The translations under genes were made by a program, and so were the position numbers. A stretch of 64,000 nucleotides of DNA, taken from contig VZRG01001506.1 in assembly GCA_013397435.1 (NCBI GenBank), positions 7,727 to 71,726 on the forward strand, read 5' to 3'. Under the pieces are notes generated by a model, which was given only the letters and a program-made list of their open reading frames with translations, was not told the origin of the DNA and ran no database searches. This document shows, one piece after another, positions 33,060-46,349 of this stretch; position 1 is the stretch's first letter, and every line of letters starts with the position of its first letter. Origin of the DNA: Erythrocercus mccallii. Lineage: Eukaryota; Chordata; Aves; Passeriformes; Dicruridae.

Positions 33060-36000
33060 GCGGAGGAGGGAGCTCGGATTCCTGGGGCTCGGCCGCAGCG
33101 CCCGAAGCGGCCCGGCCGGCCTTGCCCAGCAGTGCCGGGCACGCCCCCGCTGCGGCCTGGATTCCGCTCCGAATCACCGGTGTCCTCAACCAAAACGGAG
33201 CCTAATACTGCTGTGAGGGCTTTTTTTTTTTCTTTTTTGGTTTTCCGTCACTGCTCGTTGTTACCTTTGTTCTTTACAGAAGGGTGAGTTAAGTTTCATC
33301 CCAAAATAGCTGAGGATGCACGGTAGGGAGTAGGAGCGAGGACTCGAATTGCAAGGAAATGAGATCCTCAGCACTTAGTAAGGTGAATAAAAGCATCCCT
33401 TTTGGCATCTTTTTGAGGTATTAGGATTGCACGTGCTGTCAGAATCTGTTTGTGGAGGAATTGTCTCTATGGTTATGTTAGCTCATGCCTGCACTCTTTT
33501 TCAATGGGTTTTTTTTTTCCTGCTTCTCACACTGTTGTCCAGAAAACGATACATCATTAACTTACTTCTGGTTACTAATAGGACAGACTAGACAGGAAGG
33601 GCAGAGAGACATCATTCATGCTGAGAACTCATTGAAGGATCTGCCTTCAAATGTCTGTTTAAGACGTTATGGAACAAAAAGACAGGAATAACAGGCAGGA
33701 GTAAGTTGCCAAACTGGCAAAAACAGGCAGGAATAAACTACCAAACCAGATGCAGCCCCCAAGGACAGTGTTGCTAGATGGTTTCAGCAGCAAATGTGTC
33801 ACTAATTTTTAAAGAGGATTCTAGGGGAAAACCAAGGACTGCAGACCTGAACGTTTGACCACCAAGAGTGTATTAATAGAAAATGTAGCAAGGTAGGATT
33901 ATTGGACAGCTGTCTAAGTATCTGGGGGGGGGGGAAATCAATGTGACTTAAAAGTCATGCCTCAGAAAAATGCTGGAATTTTCTGCAGGTCTAAATAAGC
34001 ATGTTGGGGTCTGGCTCACAGTCTGTACTCAGATTTCAGGAAGGTTTTGAACAGGAGCCCTTTACCTGAGCAGCCCTGGACATAATAAGGGAGTGCCCCT
34101 GTCATAAATACACAGTTGTTGCAAAGATAGGAAAGAGGATGTGACTAAATGGGCAATTCTCCTGGAGGCTGTTGGGGTGCTGCAGGGAGGGTATGTAGAA
34201 AACATGGAAAATCAATGTTTCCAGCTGGCTTTGCCTCATTTAAGGTGGTAAAGAAGAGGGCTGAGGGTGGGGAAGTGCAGGTGTAAACTGATTCATATGG
34301 GTGGGAGCAGTGCAATATCCCCACACAAAATGAGTGAGTTTTTGGAGCAGTAATAACTAATTCGATGAAGATTTCTTCCTTGGTGAAGTCTCTCTTTGGC
34401 TGCTGTCACAGAGGCTCAGGGTAGACTCTGTTTGGGTCAGGTTCCAGCCCAGAGAAATGGGGGATGTGTGGAGGAGCACTGGATGTTTGTTCTGTTCTTC
34501 CCCAGGCTGCTGCTCTCGACCTGGGCTGGAGAGCAGGATACAGGGAGAGGTATCCTTTGGTCTGACCCAGCATTGACCTAGCATGTGTTCCACTTAAAAT
34601 CTGTACAGCTGGGAATTGCTGTGAGGAATTGTCTCTCCAGAAGCGGCACTGTTTTTGTATACTTCATTATTCTGTCAGAAAAATTGATGTACCTGAGGAA
34701 GGTTTTGCAGGTATGTGGTCCTGGGAGCCAAAAGTACATGTCAATTGCAGGTGGGATTTTTTCTTTTTTTTTTTTTTTTTTTTTGCCTTCTTTTCATGAA
34801 AACTCATTAAATACCTAAGGAAATGCCTGCAAATCAGTCTTGTTAGAAGGATTAAAGAATCCTCTGTAGGCTCTGTTGTGCCTTGACTACAGGGTGTATC
34901 TTCTGACGAGCTAGGTTTTACACACATTTCCAGTGTCTCTCCAATTCTGGCTTGCAGGCTCCTGCAATCACTTACCTGAGATTAGCCCAGCAGCCCTGAA
35001 CACTCCAGGCACTTGTGCTGACTGATTCAGCTCCTGATCTTCTTTTTCTGACTTCCATTTTTTTTTTTTTTGTATGTGTTTCCCAGATGTGCTTAACAAC
35101 TTGTTGTTAATTTGGTTACAACAGGATTAGTAAAAAGTGATTAAACCCATGGCTCATTATTTGAGGCCCAGGAGTAGAATTTGTTTATTACACAAGCAGG
35201 AAAATCTAGATAGAAATGAAGAGCTTCCGAATTTGTATGCAGACTTCCAGAAGAGGTTGAGCCTCTTGCTTCCCAAATATACAGGGCTCAGATCCATGGT
35301 GTCTTGCCTTCTACAGTGTGGTTTTTCTTGGGCAAGAAGAGATTTGTATTTACATGCAACATCCTTTCCAGAAAGTGTAGGTAGGCTTTGAGGCAGAGAG
35401 CTTTGTGTTTCAGTTCTTGCTATGAACAAGCAGGGGGACAGAGGGTAGAATGTGGGGGTTTTTCTGGGTTTCTAAGCTGGTGTTGCAGCCCCTCACTCTG
35501 CACTGGTGTTTCTGTACATGACCCATTTCCCCTGGCGAGGAGGCAATTTCCTGCTGCTGTTTCTATTGAAGATGCTGAGATGTGTCAAGGATCAGCCCGT
35601 AGCAATGAAGTTACAGGTGCCCTGAGGCTGCTGCTATAACACGTCAGTAAGAGCACTTGCAGCTTTTAGGATTGATTTAATTGGAAGTGCAGTAGGTGCC
35701 AGGCAGCTCAGATCCTGTTTCTGATGTCGCATTCCATAAGAGCACAAATTACCAAATGAGTTAATGCTCCACTCAAGTCAGCCATGTTTGCAGCGTGTCT
35801 TTATGTGTGGCTGATGAGCTGGAAGTTCCAGTTAATACTGTCACAGAGGTCTGGAGGTATTGTCTTCAGTGGGAAGTACTGCCTTGACTGAGTGTTTCAG
35901 AGGGTCAGTCTGAGATGGTAGAATGTTCCTTCTCTGGCCTTTCCTTCCTGCAGCACTCTGTCCTAGACAGTGCTCATTTGCCCAGGCCACCAGACAGTTT

Positions 36001-37643
36001 TGTCTGAGGCAGGCTGGTGAGTTCTGATAAAATTTTTAAGATTCCCACCAGCTAAAAGCCACATTTCAGAGCAGAGTACCTGGCATGGAGCTGGTGGTTC
36101 TATGGCAAGTCTCTGACACCATCTAATTATTGCAATAATTAAGAGTTCAGAAAAAAAAATAAAACCATCCTAACTCTCTGCCAGTCATGCCAATGTGATT
36201 TGATTTTTTTTTTCCTGCCTATTTTTATATGTTTGTGTCTGGATTCTTCTGAAGTGAAACATAGCACTGTTGGGGAACTGGCACTGGTGATTCAGATTGT
36301 AGCAATGTTGAATTTGTTTCACTGTAGTGAAAAGAAACTGTTGCTGGTGGAACTTCATTATGAGAATCATCAGACCAAGATAAAAATTGGTTTTGATGTT
36401 GAAAGTTTTTGTCGTAATTTTTAAATGCTGATGATCTGGTGAAAAATGAGTGGCAACAGCTAATTACTTATGTATATACTTGCTTGCAGGTTCAGCTGTG
36501 TATGGGATTCTTTCCCCATTTCTAAATCTGTGTGATGTTGGACCCTTACATCTATATGTGGTTCAATTTAGAACTGGTGTCTTTGCATTCTCTTCTAAAA
36601 GTCCTTTTTTTGAGGCTGACACTTTGCAAATTTAGTGCCAATGGGGGCATTAAAAAGGTTTTGTATCAGCTTTCTGTGTATTCAGTATAGAAAAAGTGCA
36701 TTCTCCACTGAATAACAAAGGCTAAAGAGCATCTCCAGCACTGCCCAAGTGGGAGATGGGGTTTTTCTGGACCAACAGAAAGCTGCAAATTATTCTGGAG
36801 TTTGATCTAATGGTGCACTCTTGGTATCACATCTCCGTTGGATCTCCAGAATCTCTTGGCCTGTTTCAAAGCACTTTATCCAGTGAATAATGAATGGTTG
36901 TACCTGTTCCACAGGTATAAGGACTGCAGCACTGAAAACCAAATACCTGTGAGCTTTTTGGAGCCCACATAGGAAAGTGGTGATGAAGCAGAAGAACAAT
37001 TGCACGTGATGTAGCTGCCTCAGGTCCATGCTGTTGGCTGGAACAGTAGGTTGAATCTTTCTGGTAAGTTGAATCATTTTGGGGAGACTCTAACACAAAC
37101 ATTTCTACAGCACAATAAACAAGTTTGGGACTGTGAGTAGGGTATCTCTGAATTTCCTGTGGAGGTTTAGGTTCTGATCCAGTTACATTACCTTTGAAAA
37201 TGATTGATACACAACCTCTGTGGGCTTTCTGAGGTAGCACAGTTTTTGAAGTGCTTGTTTTCTGTCTACTTAAAAGATTATGTTAGCCTTAGGTAAAAAG
37301 TACGTACTACTGGTTCATCTTTGCTTTCACTTTCTGAATTTTCCAACCTAATAAGCAAACTTATTTTCATTGCTTAGTGGAGCAGAGTTGCTTTTATCTG
37401 CAGTCTTGAAAAGATGAATACTCAAACTGCTGTCTTTTGTTTGCTCATCAGTAGAGCCCAATATTTGCCCAGCCTGGTGCAAACACAGCTAAATCTGTCA
37501 CCTGCTGCTGCAGTTTGTATAGGTTGTCCATGTAGTCATGGCTTTCAGGTTCATTGTTGTGGAGAGACATGTAAAAACAGAAATCTGTGGAAATGAGCTG
37601 CTTTAAAATTAACTTTATAATCCCAATTATATCCATTTTCTAG
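33060..37643 (+). other. MPG: MPG intron 1 (probable)
   Basis: About 4.6 kb lies between the CpG-island donor and the first coding exon. It contains G and T runs (33925-33935, 34757-34784, 35059-35071) and an imperfect direct repeat around AACAGGCAGGAATAA at 33690-33750 that includes a TTGCCA/TGGCAA dyad. No additional coding exon is recognised. Confidence 0.5.
34757..34784. repeat. T-rich simple repeat
   Basis: The run is almost uninterrupted T with one C, in the probable MPG intron 1. Confidence 0.85.
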
Positions 37644-37647
37644 AACT

Positions 37648-37869
37648 ATGCCAAGAAAAAGAAAGCTGTTGGCTCAATTAAGTACTCTTCAAAACAGCAC
37701 CAGCTTCCCTCAGAGTGATGCCGTGGAGCAGCTGAACACTATACCTGGAGCACATCCTTCTCCAAAAAGCAGCAAATATTTTGTGATAGAGAAAAAAAAA
37801 TCTCCTCAGCTACAAGATGATTTTTTCAACCAGCCCTGTGTTAGTCTGGCCAAGTCCTTTCTGGGACAG
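37648..37869 (+). CDS. MPG: MPG coding exon 2, residues 1-74
   Basis: The exon follows the acceptor CCATTTTCTAG at 37643, four bases before the ATG. The start is chosen because it is the first ATG in the exon and opens a basic MPRKRK segment that looks like a nuclear localisation signal. The rest of the N-terminal tail is low in conserved motifs until residues about 58-74, where DDFFNQPCVSLAKSFLGQ matches the family's entry into the catalytic fold (human EFFDQPAVPLARAFLGQ). It ends in phase 0 at CAG before a GTAAGA donor. Reading on past the donor gives a false five-residue extension. Confidence 0.93.
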
Positions 37870-40780
37870 GTAAGACATGAGCACTGAGATTCTTGTACTG
37901 GAGCATGTGCTTACTAATAACTTAGTGTAAAAGGATAAAATTCTTTTTTTGCCATTTGACTCCTGGGCTTGGCTATTTTAGGAATACAGCTCTCATTCCT
38001 TCTTTCGCTAAGTGCAGTGGAATTTAAAGACCAGTAGCTGAATCTATCCTAGACGGAGTCAGAGGAGTAATTTTTCAGGTTTAGTTTGTCACATTTTTAA
38101 TTGGGTTTTTTTTGGTGGAGTTTTCCTCTCTTTCCCTATTTATTAAAATGTGCTTAGCTGTTTGTGGTTTGAAGGCTGTTTCAGGCCCATTATTTTCCTT
38201 TCAGCAATTGCTTCACTTGTTTTTGTTTCTTGCTTTGCCCAGTGGAAAGTAGTGCTCTGCAGTCAGCAGCATCTTCCTTGCCTCCATTTTACTCTCTTGT
38301 TATGCTAAGGATTGCACAGTCCCACAGTTAAGCTCTCTTCACTCCAAATATTGCTATTCCTGTCTTTTGTTTCTGAGTTTCCAGGTTCATGCAAGGACTT
38401 CTCCCTTAGTCCATTGCAGGAATTCTGAGTCTTTGGACCTTGCTGAAGGCCTTTGGAAATCAGAGTGGTAGAGATTGACTCTTCTGCTTAATGAGTCCTT
38501 CAGAAAACTCTCTGGCTGTTTCCAGGGGAGGGAGTTCCCTCAGCATTTTCCCTATAAAAAGTCCATGACCTTCTAAACTCAGCTGCAAAATGTGTGTTCA
38601 GTTTCACTGCTGTGGTCTTATCTTCTCTGAGTCTTTTTTATACCTTTATTGTCTGCAGGGTGAGCAGACTCTCTGGGTTCTCATGGCTTTAGATAACTTC
38701 AGGAATTTGTTCCACAAACTGTTGGTTTTGGCCTGTTTAGTTACATCCAGCTTTTTTTTTTATTTTCTAAGGATATCTTGCTTGTAAGTGACGCCTTTGC
38801 TCTGCTTTTTAGCCCTGCTGGGTTTCTTTCTGGTCTGCCTTCACCTCTTTGTGATACTCCACATGTGTTGCTATCTTTGCAGACATCCTGCCAGAGGCTT
38901 GCCTTTCAGGCCTTAACCTTTGGCTGCCTCCAAAGTTCTTCCCAACAAGCTCCCGCACTTTACGTAGTTTCCTCTTTTTGCTGGTAGGCAGGACTCTGAG
39001 CGATTATTTTTGGACTTCCATGCTTGTGAAAAGACACTGAACTTTATCCTTCATGGTCATGATACTAAGTTGTTTTTCAGGAATAAGTCTTTGGAAAAGA
39101 CTTTGTGTTTTGCTCCAGATCTGAGAACTGAGTCTTTTCTTACGAGGTTCCTGATTCCTCGCTCTGCACAATATTTGGTGGTGTCTAAGAAAACATTGCA
39201 CATGTCCTGGTCTATCTGAGGATGCCTGAAGTCTCCCATTACTGATACATTTTTGCTGACTTAATGGCTCCATCACCCTTGTGCATTCAGTTACTCCAGG
39301 CAGATGATTTTTGAGTCCTAATTCCGTATTTTTCCCATTTAGGCCTAGTATTACAAACCACATGATTTCTATCTTAATTTTACATTCTCTTTCAAGTATA
39401 ACCCCCAGTCTCCTATGACTCAGCCTGTTCTCTCATAAAGATAATTTAATGTTTCTTTCCTTACCTTCATTCTACCAAATTTTAGAGGCATCTGGTATAT
39501 TAATCTTGCTTACCTTCATGATACCTGAGTTCTTGGAAACAAAAAAGATACATGCAGTAAATGGCCTTTCAGAGGGAACTGCCATAACATCAAGATACAT
39601 CCTTAATGGGAAAAATAACCTTTATGAAATGGCTTACTGTGAGGTGTTGGGAATTATCACCATTTTTAAATTTTTTTATTCAACAGAATATTTGGTATCT
39701 GAAGACAGAGAAATGCCTGGATGCTTTTTAACCCATAACCTAACCATTGCATTTCATCATACTGATGGACAAATGTGGCCACATGGCTCTGGTTTTGGGT
39801 TGTTCCCAGGTACTTGCTGAACACAGTGCGCTTTTTTTTCCATAAAAAATAATAAACAGATTATTTTCAACAATTTGACAAGTACTGTACGGAAACTGTG
39901 GTATACTGGAGCTGCAGCTTTGGAAACCAACTGCTGGAGCATCCATTATGGAGCAAATCAATATCTGCATTAGCAATCCATCACAAACGTCTGTTAGGAA
40001 TTAAGCTTTGTTTTCTGAAGGTCATTTTTGAATGGCTGCATAATTAAAGTGTTATAATTAAACTGATAGCTGGTGCCCCAATGAGACCCTGCTGCAGTAT
40101 TTCATACACATGAAGCAAAGCACAGAGTTTAGAAATCAGGTCAAACCACAAATTCCTTTGTACAAAGTTTAGTGGTTGTTTTATTTTTAAAGAGAATCTT
40201 TTGACTGTCATGTTTTGTTTCCCCTGCATCTGCTTTGTTTTATTTAAGGAGGTACCAGCAGCAAGAACACACTGTAATAACAAAGATCTGTTGTTGTCTG
40301 CCTGAAGCCAATTCCCAGCTCTCCCACACTGCCCTTCTCTGTGGTGCAGAAAATACTGAAATAGCATTGATGCTCTCTCTAGAGCTGATTAGCTCTGTGA
40401 TTTGGGACTGGGACTTGTTTGAAACATCTCTAGGGAGAGAAACTGCCTAATCATAGCAGTTATTTAATTGTGCCACTGTCATATTTCTTCTGATCTAAAG
40501 ATTATACATTCATGATGCTTCAAGGTTGATATCAGCAGTGATTTTTGCCTTAAACCTGATGGATTGGAGTGGAGAATACAGAAAATAACCACAAAAGCAA
40601 CTCCATGGGCTTTAGTATATGTAGGATCATAAGGAAGTTAGTGTTAGCTTACAGACTGCTAACTGGAGAGGATTTAGTACCATCAGGCCTTTTCTTTCCA
40701 ACTTCTCTGTTTCCACAGCTCTTGCTGCAGTTATTTTGTACTGAGGGCTGGTAACTGATGCACTCTGACCTCTCTTTCAG
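37870..40780 (+). other. MPG: MPG intron 2
   Basis: A 2.9-kb phase-0 intron with donor GTAAGA and acceptor CCTCTCTTTCAG. The segment near 38.4-39.5 kb has the texture of a very old interspersed repeat (see the separate entry). No other exon is seen. Confidence 0.88.
39180..39480 (-). mobile_element. Possible ancient interspersed repeat in MPG intron 2
   Basis: A stretch including TGCCTGAAGTCTCCCATTAC and a following CATCACCCTTGTGCATTCAG resembles an old amniote repeat read in antisense, probably from a LINE body. Family and boundaries cannot be fixed by eye, and chance similarity is possible. Confidence 0.28.
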
Positions 40781-40985
40781 ATTTTAGTTCGCAAACTTCC
40801 TGATGGCAGAGAGCTCTGGGGCAGGATTGTTGAAACAGAAGCTTATCTGGGTGGGGAAGATGAAGCTTCCCACTCAAAAGGGGGGAAGCAAACACAACGA
40901 AATGCAGCAATGTTCATGAAACCAGGAACTCTGTACGTGTATCAGATCTACGGGATTTATTTCTGCATGAATGTTTCCAGCCAAG
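40781..40985 (+). CDS. MPG: MPG coding exon 3, residues 75-142 (catalytic core)
   Basis: The exon encodes ILVRKLPDG, the catalytic strand RIVETEAYLG, then DEASHSKGG, FMKPGTLYVY and YGIYFCMN. By alignment to human MPG with an offset of 31, E94 is the general base (human E125), Y96 is the intercalating Tyr (Y127), H105 and Y128 line the pocket (H136, Y159), and Y131 and N138 match the Y162 wedge and N169. Nothing essential is lost. The exon is phase 0 on entry and leaves with one base of a Gly codon before the donor GTAAGC. Confidence 0.97.
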
Positions 40986-43900
40986 GTAAGCTGAGGCTGA
41001 AAGAGATGGAGTGCAAACAGGATGGGGCTGACATTTCAAGCTACAGTGGTGCTGCAAGTCACTTGTGAGCTGTGGGCTCTCTGATGTCAGTGACTTGCTG
41101 TTATCATCCGTTGGGACCTAGGCTTTGCCACTGGGACCAGGGTGTACCTGGGGATAGGCAGCACAGCAGGCAGGGCCCATCTCCAGCTTCCCAGTTTGTC
41201 CCAGCTGGGAGCTCTTCAGGCACACAAAGATCGAGAAATGAGGGAGAATCTGGATAGGATGGAACTTTCAGTTTTGATGACCTGGGCTGCTGCCTCAGTC
41301 ATGTGATGCAGTGAACCTTGTTCCTCAAACAATGTAGATGATGTAGAGAAAAACTGGGAGTCATTAATGACTGCCTAAATCTTGGTGTCTGTTGCCATGG
41401 CAGGAAACTCCTCTGTCTCCTACCTTTATCTTCAGAGGCTGAATGAAATGTTGGGGAAAACAAAAAGTCTGAGATGTCCTGAGCTTAAACAAGGAGTCAG
41501 TAGGAGCATTTTAGCTGTCTAGCTCTATCTAGAAGCCAATAAAACCCACTCAAATCAAAATACCCAGATTGTTACAGAATCTTCAATCTTCTTTTATTAT
41601 TCTCAAGAAAAAACAATCAAGCTCTAATTAAATTATTCTGGACTTTACTGAAACTGTCCTTCCACATTTCAAGACTTAGCAAGTGTTACTGAAAACTTCC
41701 TTTTTCTCCTTTCCTGTAAGAATGACAGTATTTGCCTTGCAGTGAAGCTGTTGTTTAATTAGACACCTTGAAATGGTAGCAAGTGTTTCCCAGGTAACTA
41801 CTCACTGTTAGAAAAAAATCTCAAACCCAATTTACTTTCTTTTTCACTATTTCAGTGATAAAGGTTAAAAAGCTTGTGTATTCCTAAGTAGAAAGCAAAT
41901 GTAACTGTGACCATTAATGCTCAGGTTTTGGCCCTTGGACAGAAGCCCAGCAGAAAAACAGTGCCAGATTAGAGTGTGGGGGAAGAGCCTGACTTTCAAA
42001 TGGGGGTCTGGAGTCTGGGGGATGAACACATGTGAACTTCATTACATTGGCTCTGCCAAATCTGATCACATAATGAAAGCACATGGTTCATTTGTCAGGA
42101 TAGGATTTGAAATATTAAAAATAATATTTTTTGTTAAAAAGAAGAAAAATACGTTTAGCCTTTGACATACGCACTTTGGGAATTTTTTTCCTTATATACT
42201 TGTGTTTAGTTTTGTAGCAAAACAGTTAAAGGGCTCCCTGTGGTGATGGAATTCATTGGATTTTTTGTTACAAACTCCCTCCCCATCATCCTGTCACACA
42301 TGAGTGACACCAGGCAGAGCTGTCACTGCCAGCTTTGTCAGAGCGCTGCAGTCAATACCATGGCTGTGCATGTTGTGCATCAGTGATGTGTATTTGCCCA
42401 CATGCAGGAGTGTTGAAAGAAAGAATGTGGGGAGGAATCACACCAAGATGTTCTTTCTCCGGTTAGAGGGAGACTTTTTAAATTGTGCTGTTGTTCAGTC
42501 TGAGGGAAGGATTGAGGGAGTCGTCTTCATGGTGGCACCTGGGTAGAAGGTAAAAGCACTTCATTCTCTGGATATGGGATAGATCTTGGAAACTTTGTTT
42601 GACTCTGGCTGTGAAAAAACACAAAGAAACCCTGGCAAAAAAAAAAAAAAACAAAAAAAAAAAAAACAAAAACAAAAAAAAACCCCATCACTTGTGGCAT
42701 AGCTTGGTCCTTCATCGCACAGACCACACTCTGAAGGCAAGCAGCTCCAAGAGACGAGTGTATCCTCTGAAGCAGTGGAGCTCTGACTCTTTAGGGATCA
42801 CTTGTTTTGATACACAATTTCACAGCCTCTGACTCCAGGTGGAATAAACCTTCTCTGTTTATTGGTTTATGCTGGGGTTCAGGCTCCAGTATCACTTAGG
42901 GATGGGAAGAGTGTGTCACCCACAGCCCTGTGTTCATAAAACCATAATGAGGTGAGGGGAGACTCCAGTATTCTTTGTCAGTGAGGAAGGGGAAATCTTT
43001 GTGCACATCACCAAGATAAAGCTGCATCCTGGGGAATTTTACTGTGAGAGGTCTTCCCATCACTCAGTGAAATACTGCAACTGCCTGAAGCCATGGCATC
43101 TCTACATTTGGAGAAATCATGGGTGGTAGAGGAGAAGAGCTTATAGAAAATATACAGCCAAAGTCTTTCAGTGTGCATGAATCCTACAGTACATCCTGAG
43201 CAGCACAATAATCTCAGTACTAAGGACTTTCCCTAGAGTTAAGAGATGTGGGGCTTCCCTCACCTTAGGAAGAGGATAAATGCCAGTCATGCTTCTCTTT
43301 GACTTAGCTGGGATCTGTTTCTCTGGTGTTTGCCAAGGTCTGTATTTTGCTGACAGATCTGAAAGAATAGCTTGTAAAATTGAGAGCCTGGTGATGCTCA
43401 GCCCAGGGTCACATTGCAGGGACTTCTCCCTAACTTTCAGCTCCTAGACTGGGATTTTGAAAGAAGTGTTGGGGAGCATTGAGTCAGGTTGATGAATGGA
43501 GAAGAAAATTTTCTTCTCTCCAGTGGCCAAGAGCTATTTCCAAGCCTGGGAGTTGGAGCTGTTTCTGGGAAGGAGCAGGAAGCTGTGCTGTGGAGGTGTG
43601 GGACTCCACAGCCATGTTATGATTCCTAGCTGCTCAGGGAGAGAATTGGCCTCTGCAGTGTTGTTAGATCCCAGCTTTTAGCCCTGAATGCTGCTCATTA
43701 TGTGGAGTGACTCTTAGCAGGGGAGATAAATACTCAGCATCCCCAGCTGGCCCTGCTGCTGCTGGTGTGTGCACATTGGGCAGATGCTGAACCCAGGTGA
43801 CCCTTGAGAGTGAGCTGCTGCAAGCTGGCAGGGATGGAAGCCAGGCTGAAGCACTCTGCAGTTGAGTCAAAAGGATTCATCTATTCTTTGGGAATTTGAA

Positions 43901-45847
43901 TTAAATTTCTCATGTGGAAGTTTGCTCAGGAGGATCCAGAGGTGTGATGGAAAGAAGGCAGTAGCTCATCATGGCATTCCTGCACTCTTGTCCTGCCTGC
44001 TGTCTCCACCTCTTCCCAAGGCTACTTTCTGGGCAGAGTCGAGTGTGTGTTGCACACAGCTAGAAAGAAGCTGGAAACTTCCAGCTGGAAATACAGAAAG
44101 AGCAGCCAGAGACTGAAATTCCCAGTTCCCCCTGGCTGGGCTCTGTGCTGCTCTGGGAGCACCTGCAGTTTTCCAAGTGCTCATCTCTCTTCATGTGAAC
44201 TCCCAAGGAACTCGGTTCAATTCAAGTGTGACCACAGTTTCCACTTGCATTTGAGATGGATGAAAGCAAGCACTGTAATTAGGGATTGCTCAGAATCCCA
44301 CAGTTGTTCCTGGCACGGGGGCAGTAACATGAAGACAAGGATGTTTCTTTGTGCATCGATAAAAAGCAGAATTAAGGACATGAAACATGTTCTTAAAAAT
44401 CTAAAATGACCTTTGAGCTCTAAATCACTGTTAGGCCAGGAAAGTGGCTTTTGGCTGCCAGATTAGCATCAATCCCCCTCCTTGGAGAAGGGAGTGCCTG
44501 GGAACAGATTGCTGACAGCTGTTGGAATTCAGGCTGTTGACTTCACCGAGCTACAGTGGGGGCAGCAGGGGCTCCGAGATGGTTCAGGGCAGCAGGCACA
44601 CCTCAGAGCCAGGAACCAGGACCTCACTGGGAGCCCAGAGGGGTAATTTAGTGTGGGATTTGTACAAAATATGAGAGGGATTCTATTTTGGGAAATCAGA
44701 GGTCCTTAGGGATCTGGAAGTGCCTACAAAAAAAGCCTTTGCCAGGCATGAGCATGGCTCCAGATGTTTGAGGCTGGAGAGGGAGAGGGGATTCCTCAGG
44801 AGCAGCACGGCACAGATGCTGGCAGGAGGAAAGCCGTGGGTGGCCAGCACAAGGGGACCTGTGTGGGGCTGCACACAGGCCCTGTGCCAGTGCTCTCCTC
44901 ACCCACTCAGGGGCAGGAGAAGACCTCCCTGCTGGCCACTGGAAAGTACCTGGGAAATGTTTCCTTGTCAGACAGGGAATGTCTGCTCTCAGCTGTGTCT
45001 TTGCTTCACTGTCACCTGGCTGCAACAGCTGGGAGGCCAGGAGACCTAAGGCTTCTGAGGATTTTAAGTCACATTTGAGAAAAGAATTTGTCAGTTTTCT
45101 TCATTTTTTGTCACAGAAAGGTCCTCTCTGCCAGGGCTGTGCATCCCACAGCCAGACTGTGCAGCCCTGTCCTGCCCCAGGTCCCTGCCTTGGGAGAGCT
45201 TCCCTGGCCCATGTCCCAATCACACCCTGTTGGAGCTGTGCAGTTATCCAAGGCCTGTTACACCTCCAGAGGGAGTTTGGATTGGTACCAGCCCAGGCTC
45301 CCTCAGCAGTGTCTGCTCCCAGTGCCTGCAGCTCCTTCCCAGGTTTCTCTTTGTCCAGCCTCTGCAAGCTGCCTCTTTCTGCTGGCAGCATCCACACTCA
45401 TTCCTCCTCGCCTTTGTTAGCTGGAGTTCTTGTAATCAGAGTTTATTAGAAATCCACTGGGTTTGGGAGCAGCTTTGGATACCTCTGCCAAAACTGAACC
45501 AGATGTATATTTATTCCTGAACATTGTGCTGACATAAGAAAAAGCTCTTGCCCTCTGGCAAGCCTTAGAGCAGCAGCCAGACTTAGGAACATCAGGTGGA
45601 GCTGAGAAGAGCAAGTCAGCAGTGCAGAATGAAGGGCACAGAGCTACAGGACACTGGAGATTTGGAGGAGGGAAGGGAGTGCTCTTGGAGCAAAGGATGG
45701 GCCTCATGGTTGGGTGCACCAGGCCATTCCCTCCTCCATCAGGCTGAGCCACAGGCTCAGAGCTGAAGCGCTGCTGGCAGTGGGCTGAAAGGTGAGGCGT
45801 TCCCAAGAAACAACCCCATACTAACACCCAGCTCTTGTTGTATACAG
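40986..45847 (+). other. MPG: MPG intron 3
   Basis: A 4.9-kb phase-1 intron with donor GTAAGC and acceptor GTTGTATACAG. It includes an A-rich tract (42637-42682). The short open frames have no protein similarity. Confidence 0.88.
42637..42682. repeat. A-rich simple repeat in MPG intron 3
   Basis: Runs of A are broken by four single Cs, giving an (A)nC pattern. No retroposon body is recognised immediately upstream. Confidence 0.92.
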
Positions 45848-46242
45848 GAGAGGGGGCTGCGGTGCTGCTGCGTTCCTTGGAACCTCTGCAGGGCTTGGAT
45901 GCCATGAGGGAGCTGCGCAGGGCCTCCAGGAAAGCACCCAGCAAGCTGCTCAAGGACTGGCAGCTCTGCAATGGGCCCTCCAAGCTGTGCCAGGCATTTG
46001 GCATCGACAAGGCTTTTGACCAAAGGGACCTGACTCAGGATGCTGCCATCTGGATGGTGCCTGGGCAGGACCTGCCGGGGGAGCAGGACGTGGTGACCAC
46101 CACCAGGATTGGCATTGGCAACACGGGAGAGTGGGCACAGAAACCACTCAGGTTTTATTTACGAGGAAACAGATTTGTCAGTGTTGTAGACAAGAAGATG
46201 GAGAGAGAGATGGCAGCAAGGGGACACTCTCCTGGCAGCTGA
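45848..46242 (+). CDS. MPG: MPG coding exon 4, residues 143-273 and stop
   Basis: The Gly codon split by the intron completes the family junction SSQG-EGAAVLLRSLEPL. R151 corresponds to human R182. Further conserved blocks are GPSKLCQAFGIDK and FDQRDL (the end of the helical section), then TGEWAQKPLRFYLRG and FVSVVDKK near the C-terminus. The protein ends in TGA at 46240-46242. The segment WMVPGQDLPGEQD is the variable loop of the family. Reading upstream of the acceptor would add only four false residues. Confidence 0.97.
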
Positions 46243-46343
46243 CAAGTCTTGCAGGTGTCCTAAGGACCAAGACTTGAGCTGTGCTCTGTACGGTGGCCTG
46301 AAATGCATCATGGCAGATAGGGGGGCTTGGGGGGGTTTTTAAC

Positions 46344-46349
46344 AATAAA
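46344..46349 (+). terminator. MPG: MPG poly(A) signal AATAAA
   Basis: A perfect hexamer lies 102 bp after the MPG stop, followed by T/GT-rich sequence (TGTACTTTGTC), so cleavage is expected at about 46360-46378. This gives a short 3'UTR of about 120-135 nt. A second AATAAA at 47172-47177 could serve as a distal site. Confidence 0.75.

Larger units (their letters stand above)
32740..33190. promoter_or_regulatory. MPG: CpG island, MPG promoter
   Basis: About 450 bp of dense CpG and GC sequence is the only island between the left-hand gene and the MPG coding exons. It contains a near-consensus + strand donor at 32935 and GC-box-like CCGCCC/GGGGCC motifs. No TATA box is evident, which is typical of a housekeeping repair gene. 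Assignment to MPG rests on position and strand. A bidirectional promoter is possible. Confidence 0.7.

Noticed and set aside
32662..33216. A 184-codon + strand open frame through the MPG CpG island
   Set aside because: It starts inside CR1-flanking DNA, runs through the 30-bp repeat and across the putative exon 1 donor, and is not in the frame that joins to MPG exon 2.
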